Positions 57,972-64,000 of a stretch of DNA of 64,000 nucleotides are shown here, piece by piece. A model generated the notes under the pieces. It searched no databases. It worked only from the letters and a program-made list of their open reading frames with translations, and was not told the origin of the DNA. The stretch covers positions 6,687,001 through 6,751,000 of the forward strand of contig NZ_CP108518.1 of the NCBI RefSeq assembly GCF_035989885.1, read 5' to 3'. The DNA is from Streptomyces sp. NBC_01232 (lineage in GTDB: Bacteria; Actinomycetota; Actinomycetes; Streptomycetales; Streptomycetaceae). A program made the position numbers and the translations under genes. How positions within the stretch are numbered: position 1 is the first letter of the stretch; each line of letters opens with the position of its first letter.

Positions 57972-58754
57972 GTGTCCGAATGGCTGGTCCTGGCCGTCGC
58001 CATGGCGCTCGTCTGCGCCGTCGTCCTCGCCATCACCGCGATCCGGCACCGCCGGGCCGCCGACGACGAGGACACCAGCGAAACCCCCGATGTCATCGAG
58101 TACATGACGATGATGGTGGGTGTGGTCTACGCGATCGTCCTGGGTCTGGCCATCGCGGGCGTCTGGGAGGCGCGCGGCGCCGCCGAGGACAGCGTGCGCC
58201 GCGAGGCCCAGGCCCTGTACGAGGTCACCCAGCGCGCCGACGTCTACCCCGCGGCGGTCCGCGACCGGATCCGGGGCGAGGTGGACGCGTACGTCTCGCA
58301 CACCGTCGCCGTGGACTGGCCGCTGCTGACCTCCGGCGACGGCGCCTCGGCCGAGGGCGGCGCCCTGCTCGGCAAGCTGCGCAGCGACGTCACGCACCAG
58401 AGCCCGGCCACCGAGCTGCAGGCGCAGGCCTATCAGCCGCTGCTGGACCACATCGCCGCCGCCGACGACGCGCGTCACTCGCGGATGCAGAGCTCCGAGT
58501 CCACGCTGCCGGGCGTGGTGTGGTTCGGTCTGCTGGTCGGCGGGGTGGTCACGGTCGGGCTGATCTTCACCCTGCAGATCCGGCGCTCCGGGCGGGAGTT
58601 GCTGCTCGCCGGACTGTTCAGCGCGTTGATCGTGTTCCTGCTCTTCATGGTGTGGAGCTTCGACGCGCCGTACGGGCGGGACGGGATCGACTCGGCCGCA
58701 CCGTTCCAGGACCTGTTCCCGGCGTCCGCAACGGTGGCGGCCGGCCTCCGCTGA
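57972..58754 (+). CDS. DUF4239-type (bestrophin-like) membrane protein
   Basis: The protein has 260 residues from GTG 57972 with GGGAGA upstream. One N-terminal helix, a second (VVYAIVLGLAIAGVW) and two near the C-terminus (VWFGLLVGGVVTVGLIFTL; LLAGLFSALIVFLLFMVWSF) enclose a helical soluble middle (residues 70-180). This layout fits DUF4239, whose role (possible ion channel) is unproven. It lies 52 bases after the surface-protein gene. Confidence 0.75.
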   Translation: MSEWLVLAVAMALVCAVVLAITAIRHRRAADDEDTSETPDVIEYMTMMVGVVYAIVLGLAIAGVWEARGAAEDSVRREAQALYEVTQRADVYPAAVRDRIRGEVDAYVSHTVAVDWPLLTSGDGASAEGGALLGKLRSDVTHQSPATELQAQAYQPLLDHIAAADDARHSRMQSSESTLPGVVWFGLLVGGVVTVGLIFTLQIRRSGRELLLAGLFSALIVFLLFMVWSFDAPYGRDGIDSAAPFQDLFPASATVAAGLR

Positions 58755-58792
58755 ACCAAGCCCGGCCCGCACGCCGGGCCGCACGCCTTTCG

Positions 58793-58827
58793 CCGGTACA
58801 CGCCGGCCGGTACACGCCGGCCGGTAC
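58793..58827. repeat. 14-bp tandem repeat between convergent genes
   Basis: CCGGTACACGCCGG occurs at 58793-58806 and 58807-58820, with a partial third copy to 58827. It can fold because each unit has CCGG ends. It may act as the shared terminator of the convergent pair. Confidence 0.5.
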
Positions 58828-58837
58828 GGGCTCGCCG

Positions 58838-60007
58838 CTACACCGTGACCTGTCGCCGGAGCGCCTGCACCACCGGTGAATGCCGCAGCGCGTGGGAGAT
58901 CCGCAGGAGGTCGCGCGGACCGTCGGCTGTGTCGAGGAGGGTCTCCTCGTCCTCCCCGATGATCTTTCCGTCGGGGTCTGCGGACCGGGCCCGCACGGCG
59001 GCCGCGACCATGGCGGCGTCGGCGACCGCGCGGGCCGCGTCCTCGTCGGCGCCACCGGCGACGGCGCTCTCGTAGGCGTCGTCGCGCAGGCCCTTGTCGA
59101 AGTACGGGCCGAGGTGCAGGAAGCCGTCGTGGATGTCCGACTCGCGCTGGATCACCCGCAGCTCCGCCGCGGACCACCAGGCCATCTGCACGGAGGGCGT
59201 GCCGCTGGGCGCGGAGATCTGCACCTCCTGCCAGAGCGGGCCGAGCTGGCGGTACGTCGCCCAGGTCTGCCAGTGGTCCGACAGGCGCTGGCAGACGAGC
59301 GGGACCACGAAGCCCATCGCGCTGATCAGCGCCCCGAGGGCGGCGAGCGGCGGAGCGACGAAGGTGCTGAGGTCGTCGAGGTTGTGGTCGAACCAGCGGG
59401 CGACGACCGCGGAGATCTTGGTGGCGTCGTAGGCGAGGTTGAAGATGTATCCGGAGACGATGATCATGAGGCCGACCCGGAGCCAGCCGCGCACCTGCAG
59501 CGACCAGCGCCAGCACAGGACCACCATCACCACCGCGGCCACGTGGTGCGCCAGCAGGTAGAGGGCGATCATCTGGCCGATGTAGGGCGTGTTCGCGTAG
59601 TAGGTGTCGAAGTCGCGCAGCCGCTCCACCGGGGTCTCGCCGAGGATGAAGAGCACGACCAGGGCCACGATCACCACGCTGTAGCCCAGGATCCAGCGGC
59701 GCGATACGCGCCGGGTCTGCTCGGGCGGTCCGCCCCGCCAGTTGACCATCAGCACGAGGCAGGAGGCGCTGAACGCGGTGATCAGGCAGTACACCAGGGG
59801 GGCCGAGACGTTCACGATCCCGGTCCAGCGGTTGACCGCCGCGATGGTGGGCGGGGCGGCGAAGGCGAACACCGCTCCGGCCAGGGTCAGCAGGGCGACG
59901 ACGGACCGCAGGAGCGGGTCGCGCCAGTTGTGCCGCAGGGCGGGCAGTTTGAAGGCGAGTGAGATCGCCATCGCGGCCGCCGGTATGTAGTAGTCCTCGC
60001 CGTTCAA
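58838..60007 (-). CDS. Seven-helix membrane protein, DUF6545 / MAB_1171c-like, copy 2
   Basis: The protein has 389 residues from a TTG at 60007, which overlaps the ImmA-like stop (TTGA) and follows AGGAAAG. It is the same length as the protein at 1197-2366 and shares APPTIAAVNR, SAPLVYCLITAFSASCLVL and PVERLRDFDTYYANTP. Seven helices over residues 5-245 are followed by a cytoplasmic region with WWSAAELRVIQRESDIHDGFLHLGPYFD. It is the last gene of the second cassette; here no FAD oxidoreductase intervenes. Confidence 0.8.
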   Translation of the reverse strand: MNGEDYYIPAAAMAISLAFKLPALRHNWRDPLLRSVVALLTLAGAVFAFAAPPTIAAVNRWTGIVNVSAPLVYCLITAFSASCLVLMVNWRGGPPEQTRRVSRRWILGYSVVIVALVVLFILGETPVERLRDFDTYYANTPYIGQMIALYLLAHHVAAVVMVVLCWRWSLQVRGWLRVGLMIIVSGYIFNLAYDATKISAVVARWFDHNLDDLSTFVAPPLAALGALISAMGFVVPLVCQRLSDHWQTWATYRQLGPLWQEVQISAPSGTPSVQMAWWSAAELRVIQRESDIHDGFLHLGPYFDKGLRDDAYESAVAGGADEDAARAVADAAMVAAAVRARSADPDGKIIGEDEETLLDTADGPRDLLRISHALRHSPVVQALRRQVTV

Positions 60008-60561
60008 CGGTCTTTCCTGTGCCCCCGGTAGCCCAGCGAGGCCTCGATCCGGCCTGCCAATTGATCGCGCTGGACCGGAGCCCGGTGGCTCGCCGATCCG
60101 GCGAGCCAGTTCCGACAACGACTGCCCAGCAGTAAGCCGAAGGTTTCGGCCTCGGTCTCCTCCTGGACGTCGGCGCGCGTGCGCGCGGCGACGCGGCGGA
60201 CCGTCTCGCCGATGTCGGCCTCGTCCGTCAGCAACCGCGCAGCGACGGCGGCGCCGTCGACGTGGTGACTGCAGTGGCCGGCCTTCATGTGCCACAGCTC
60301 GTGGCCCAGGATCACCAACTGGTGGTCCGGCGCGGTGCGTTCCTCGATGACCACGAGATCGCGGTCCGCCATGTCGAGCCACAGGCCGCTGGCCGTCCGC
60401 GGAGGGAACGAGGCCATTCTGAAGTCCACCCGGCGGCCGCGGTGTCTGCTCATGCCCTCGCAGAGGGCAGCGTAGAGGTCCACGGGTTCCACGGGGGCGG
60501 TCAGCCGGATGCCGGCCACCAGCTCCCCGCACAACCGCCGCTGCTCTCTGCCTATGCTCAC
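60004..60561 (-). CDS. ImmA/IrrE-type HExxH metallopeptidase-like protein, copy 2
   Basis: The protein has 185 residues from ATG 60561. The zinc motif is HELWH at residues 87-91. It shares SFPPRTASGLWL and the AETFGLLLG segment with the protein at 3827-4462. It is shorter at the N-terminus than copy 1. The 65-base gap to the upstream XRE gene is wider than the ATGA overlap in cassette 1, so translational coupling has been lost or gained. Presumed protease of the single-unit XRE partner. Confidence 0.82.
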   Translation of the reverse strand: MSIGREQRRLCGELVAGIRLTAPVEPVDLYAALCEGMSRHRGRRVDFRMASFPPRTASGLWLDMADRDLVVIEERTAPDHQLVILGHELWHMKAGHCSHHVDGAAVAARLLTDEADIGETVRRVAARTRADVQEETEAETFGLLLGSRCRNWLAGSASHRAPVQRDQLAGRIEASLGYRGHRKDR

Positions 60562-60626
60562 CGTTCTCCCCGTCGGCGCGGATCCGGATCAGGACTCAAA
60601 GGATCAGACCCAGACTTTCGACTGGG

Positions 60627-61295
60627 TCAGGATTCGTTCGGTTTGACGCTTTCGAGGAGCATGTCCAGCCATTCGGTCACCTTGTCCCGGTGCTTGTCGC
60701 TGGGCAGTTGGGCGGCGCGCCACGCGATGCCCCGTACACCGTGGTTCTGGAGGAGTCTTGCCAGTGGATCGCCCGCCGATGCGCCCGAGGACGGTACGGT
60801 TTCCCGCGCCCGCCCCGCGAAGTCCTGGAGCAGCTGTTGCTCGGTCCGCTGGAGGGCGTCCGTGAGGGCGTCCGAGTCGTGCGCCGTGAGGAACCCGGCG
60901 TGCACTCCGAAGAACCGCTGGATCGCGTCGCAGTGTTCCATGGTGGGACGCCGGTCGCCGTTGATCAGTGCCCCGGCCTGCTGCCGCGACATGCCGGCGC
61001 CGTCCGCGATCTCCTGCTGCGTGTAGCGGCGACCGTTCGGCTTGACACGTGTCCGCCGGAGCAGGTCGAGACGCTGGAGGAACCGGGTCTGCAGATCGGG
61101 TTCGCCGGCCGGCCTGCCGTCGAGCAGGGTCCTGACCACGTCCGTGGGTACGCCGGAGGCCTCGGAGAGCCGCCGCAGGTCGAAGACCTGGTTCAGATCA
61201 CGGCCCATCTTGCCCGCGAGTTCGGCGACACGCGTGATGGTGGCTGCCAGGGGTGCGTTGGCTACCGCGACGGGAGCCGGGAAGCCGTCTGTCAC
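60627..61295 (-). CDS. XRE-family regulator, partner of ImmA-like copy 2
   Basis: The protein has 222 residues from GTG 61295, chosen for AGGAG eight bases upstream (61334 is an upstream in-frame start without one). The helix-turn-helix RRYTQQEIADGAGMSRQQAGALINGDRRPTMEHCDAI is better preserved than in copy 1, and is followed by the shared RFFGVHAGFL. The C-terminal segment AWRAAQLPSDKHRDKVTEWLDMLLESVK aligns with the end of copy 1. Probably represses its own operon until inactivated by the ImmA-like protein. Confidence 0.82.
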   Translation of the reverse strand: MTDGFPAPVAVANAPLAATITRVAELAGKMGRDLNQVFDLRRLSEASGVPTDVVRTLLDGRPAGEPDLQTRFLQRLDLLRRTRVKPNGRRYTQQEIADGAGMSRQQAGALINGDRRPTMEHCDAIQRFFGVHAGFLTAHDSDALTDALQRTEQQLLQDFAGRARETVPSSGASAGDPLARLLQNHGVRGIAWRAAQLPSDKHRDKVTEWLDMLLESVKPNES

Positions 61296-61512
61296 CAGTG
61301 GTTCTCCTAGATCGCGCGAAGTCGGTATGGGCACATGGTCGGCTTCTGGAATCTAGCCGCTCTCGCCCGGAAGGGCTAGAACGTGCCACAGCTGTGGCGG
61401 GAATGAGCTGTCAAGAGGCTGGAATTGCCACAATAGTTGACACTCGAATGAAGTCGGTAGCAGGATCGCCACACGGAAATGAAGATCCATACCGGAGGAG
61501 GGGGAGCTCTCA

Positions 61513-62502
61513 GTGCCACATCTCGCAGCGGTGGGCCCGTCCGATGGACTCGCCCGAGCCGGTGAAGAGCGTCTGGCGGGCGAGGAATCCACCCGCGGCG
61601 CCGTGCGGTCGGAGCGACGCAAGGAGATTTTGCGCCAGCGCCGCGAGGAGCTGGGACTGAGCCAGGAAGACCTCGCCGCCCGCCTGCGCATCAGTGTGCG
61701 CGCGTACGGGAACTGGGAAAGAGGTCTTGTCAAGGAGTGGACGGACCGCAAACTCCTCGCCCTGGCCGAGGCCTTGGAGATGAGCGAGCGGCAGTGCTTC
61801 TGGCTGTTCCGCGTCATGGTCGACCGTGACCCGCCGCCCACGTGGCGCGCCGCCGAGGAGAACCGGCTGCCCGAGGATCCGGCGCAGCGCGACTACCTGT
61901 GCGACTACGCGGCCCTCATGGAGTCCGTGCCCTACCCGAGCTTCCTGGTGGACCACCGCTGGGACGTGGCCCTGACCAACTCGGCCTTCGACCAGCTCTT
62001 CCAGTCCGTACGGCCGCACCCGACGGCCCTGCCGGACGACAACTTCCTGCGCTTCGTGCTGTTCCACCCGGACGCCGCGGCCGTGCTGGAGGACCACGAA
62101 CCGGCCTGGTGCGTACCGCTGCTGGCCCAGTTCGCGACCGCGCTGGCCGGGGCCCCCGAGGACGAGGGACTGCGCAGCATCCGCCAGGAGGTGGCCCGTG
62201 ACCCGTTCATGGAGGCCGCCTACCGGTACGGGGTGCCCCACTGGCTGAGCACGCACGGGACCGATGCCGCCGAACTGGACGGAGCGGTGCGCACGGTGCG
62301 CCACCCCGACCCGCGGTGGGGGCTGGTGCGCTGCCGGATGGTGGCCGAGACCAGTCGGATGCTGGGTGAGATGGGACTGACCCGGATCACGCTGGTCCTC
62401 TCGACGCCGGCGGGTGCGCCGAGGGGTCCCGTGCAGGGCGGCGGGGGCTTCGCGCACCAGCAGGGCGCCAGGCTGCGCGCCGTGCCGTCGCCGGTGGAGT
62501 GA
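61513..62502 (+). CDS. XRE regulator with MmyB-like ligand-binding domain
   Basis: The protein has 329 residues from GTG 61513 with a GGGGAG site. The helix-turn-helix LGLSQEDLAARLRISVRAYGNWERG is at about residues 48-75. The MmyB-like sensor domain is recognised from PYPSFLVDHRWDVALTNSAFDQLF and FLRFVLFHPDAAAVLEDHE. It is divergent from the second XRE/ImmA cassette across 217 bases, so cross-regulation is possible. The Gly-rich C-terminal tail is not conserved in the family. Confidence 0.85.
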   Translation: MPHLAAVGPSDGLARAGEERLAGEESTRGAVRSERRKEILRQRREELGLSQEDLAARLRISVRAYGNWERGLVKEWTDRKLLALAEALEMSERQCFWLFRVMVDRDPPPTWRAAEENRLPEDPAQRDYLCDYAALMESVPYPSFLVDHRWDVALTNSAFDQLFQSVRPHPTALPDDNFLRFVLFHPDAAAVLEDHEPAWCVPLLAQFATALAGAPEDEGLRSIRQEVARDPFMEAAYRYGVPHWLSTHGTDAAELDGAVRTVRHPDPRWGLVRCRMVAETSRMLGEMGLTRITLVLSTPAGAPRGPVQGGGGFAHQQGARLRAVPSPVE

Positions 62503-62554
62503 CCGACCGGGGCAGACTGGTGCCGGCGGACGTGTGCCGTGGCTCGCGTGCCCC

Positions 62555-62608
62555 CGATCGTGGCCGATCGTGTCACCGATCGTGGCGGCGTTCGTGGCAC
62601 CGATCGTG
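62555..62608. repeat. CGATCGTG direct repeats upstream of the family 4 glycosidase
   Basis: Four copies of CGATCGTG at 62555, 62565, 62577 and 62601, with a degenerate GTTCGTG at about 62590. Spacings are near one helical turn. They lie 62-115 bases before the start codon, so a regulator-binding array is plausible. Confidence 0.5.
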
Positions 62609-62669
62609 CGCCTGCCACCACGGCGGTGGCACCGGCAACGGGATCTGCACTGGCGAAAGGCGGTAGGGC

Positions 62670-64000
62670 GTGCGGCTGACGATCCTCGGCGGAGGCGGAT
62701 TCCGGGTACCTCTCGTCTACGGAGCCCTGCTCGGCGACCGTGCCGAGGGCCGGGTGTCCCATGTGACGCTGTACGACGAGGACCCGGCGCGGCTCACTGC
62801 CATGGCCCGGGTCCTCCGGGACCAGGCCGCCGCTGCCGACGACCCGGCAACGGGCGGCGCCCCGGCCGTCACCGCCACCGGGGACCTCGAAGAAGCCCTG
62901 CGCGGGGCCGATTTCGTCTTTTCCGCCATCCGCGTCGGTGGCCTGGAAGGGCGCGCCGCGGACGAGCGGATCGCCCTGGCGGAAGGAGTCCTCGGCCAGG
63001 AGACGGTGGGCGCGGGCGGGGTCGCGTACGGCCTGCGGACCGTGCCGGTGGCCCGTGAGCTCGCCCGCAGGATCGCCCGCAGCGCCCCCGGGGCGTGGGT
63101 CATCAACTTCACCAACCCGGCCGGGCTGGTCACCGAGGCGATGGCCGAGGAACTCGGCGGACGGGTGATCGGCATCTGCGATTCCCCCGTGGGCCTGGGC
63201 CGGCGCATCGCCCGGCTGCTGGGCGCCCGCCCGCAGGAGGCCTGGATCGACTACGTCGGCCTCAACCACCTGGGCTGGGTCCGCGGGCTGCGCATCGGCG
63301 GCCGGGACGAGCTGCCCCGGCTGCTGGCCGATTCCGAGGCGCTGGAGTCCTTCGAGGAGGGCCGGCTCTTCGGGGCCGACTGGTTGCGCTCGCTCGGCGC
63401 GATCCCCAACGAGTACCTGCACTACTACTACTTCAACCGTGACACCGTACGGGCATACCAGGAGGCCGAGCAGACCCGCGGTGCCTTCCTGCGCGACCAG
63501 CAGCGCGGCTTCTACGCCGAGGCGGGCCGGGCCGGTGCGCCGGCCGGGGCGGCGCTGGCCGCCTGGGACCGTACCCGGGCCGAGCGCGAGGCCACGTACA
63601 TGGCCGAGAACCGTGAGGCGGCGGGCGTCGGCGAGCGCGACGAGAGCGACCTGGAATCCGGCGGCTACGAGAAGGTCGCGCTCGCACTGATGCGGGCCAT
63701 CGCCCGGGACGAGCGGGCCACGCTGATCCTCAACGTCCGCAACGGCTCCACGCTGTCCGTCCTCGACGCCGAGGCCGTCATCGAGGTGCCCTGTCTGGTC
63801 GACGCGAACGGCGCCCACCCGGTCGGCGTCGAGCAGCTCCCGCTGCACGCGGTGGGTCTGGTGACGTCGGTCAAGGCGGTCGAACGGGAGGTCCTGGCGG
63901 CGGCCGCGAGCGGTTCGCGTGCCGACGCGGTCAAGGCCTTCGCCCTCCATCCGCTGGTCGACTCGGTGGGCGTGGCCCGGCGGCTGCTCGACGGGTATGC
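62670..64000 (+). CDS. Family 4 glycoside hydrolase (6-phospho-beta-glucosidase type), truncated by the window end
   Basis: The frame is open from GTG 62670 to the edge, 443 residues seen. The NAD site LTILGGGGFRVPLVYGALL is at the N-terminus. VINFTNPAGLVTEAM, the metal-binding Cys in ICDSPVGLGRR and His in LNHLGW, and YYYFNRD mark GH4, whose members use NAD and Mn to cleave glycosides by redox elimination. The expected length is about 420-450, so the stop should lie just outside. No PTS genes are visible here. Confidence 0.9.
   Translation, partial: MRLTILGGGGFRVPLVYGALLGDRAEGRVSHVTLYDEDPARLTAMARVLRDQAAAADDPATGGAPAVTATGDLEEALRGADFVFSAIRVGGLEGRAADERIALAEGVLGQETVGAGGVAYGLRTVPVARELARRIARSAPGAWVINFTNPAGLVTEAMAEELGGRVIGICDSPVGLGRRIARLLGARPQEAWIDYVGLNHLGWVRGLRIGGRDELPRLLADSEALESFEEGRLFGADWLRSLGAIPNEYLHYYYFNRDTVRAYQEAEQTRGAFLRDQQRGFYAEAGRAGAPAGAALAAWDRTRAEREATYMAENREAAGVGERDESDLESGGYEKVALALMRAIARDERATLILNVRNGSTLSVLDAEAVIEVPCLVDANGAHPVGVEQLPLHAVGLVTSVKAVEREVLAAAASGSRADAVKAFALHPLVDSVGVARRLLDGY

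Noticed and set aside
62540..62612. CGATCGTG repeats as a CRISPR or origin
   Set aside because: Only four short units with no spacer structure and no replication genes; a promoter array is simpler.

Overview
The window is about 70% GC with strong third-position GC bias. It has many XRE regulators, bald-type TTA-rare coding and an integrative element with FtsK-type single-protein transfer genes. All of this points to a Streptomyces chromosome arm or near-core region. Functions are assigned by reading translations and motifs; no database search was run.

Left flank (1-6356): folD, a strong bidirectional terminator, then a leftward cassette. In transcription order this is a duplicated XRE-like regulator, an ImmA/IrrE-type HExxH protein, an FAD oxidoreductase and a seven-helix DUF6545-type membrane protein. 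A small zinc-ribbon protein follows.

Integrative element (6357-28468, about 22.1 kb): it is bounded by identical 16-bp copies of CTTACCTGAGAGGTAA, with a second near-identical 21-bp repeat just inside each end. Its right three-fifths is a pSAM2-like AICE running left to right: XRE regulator with a TTA codon, sugar-nucleotide epimerase-like gene, KorSA-like GntR repressor with two matching operators, small spread proteins, TraB-type translocase followed by a repeat array (probable clt), an HNH restriction-type gene opposed to two tandem small C5-cytosine methyltransferases, prim-pol, Rep ATPase, origin-like repeats, Xis and tyrosine integrase. Its left part is a mosaic. It holds a low-GC three-gene operon (HNH nuclease, unknown protein, minimal nucleotidyltransferase) that I consider the best candidate for an undescribed defence system. 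It also holds a decayed second integrase beside a tRNA-Pro 3' end, and a tRNA-Ser-like 3' end, both fossils of other elements.

Right flank (28469-64000): a small membrane protein and XRE regulator; a Tat-exported FAD desaturase-like enzyme; pterin carbinolamine dehydratase coupled to a methyltransferase; aldo/keto reductase; a branched-chain-type ABC system in which LivH, LivM and LivF are one 902-residue protein, with its binding protein and LivG under a 14-bp inverted-repeat operator; a FadD-like ligase; LysR with a bile-acid-symporter-like protein; a 2Fe-2S ferredoxin, fdhD and fabH; tRNA-Leu(GAG); an ECF sigma factor coupled to an IclR-like regulator; metG behind an 11-bp tandem repeat; a two-component system; a YfcC-type transporter; a Ser/Thr kinase; a DUF4239 protein. 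Then comes a second copy of the XRE / ImmA / DUF6545 cassette, an MmyB-type XRE regulator and a truncated family 4 glycosidase.

The repeated cassette on both sides of the element, the LivHMF fusion and the mosaic left arm of the element are the most unusual structural points.
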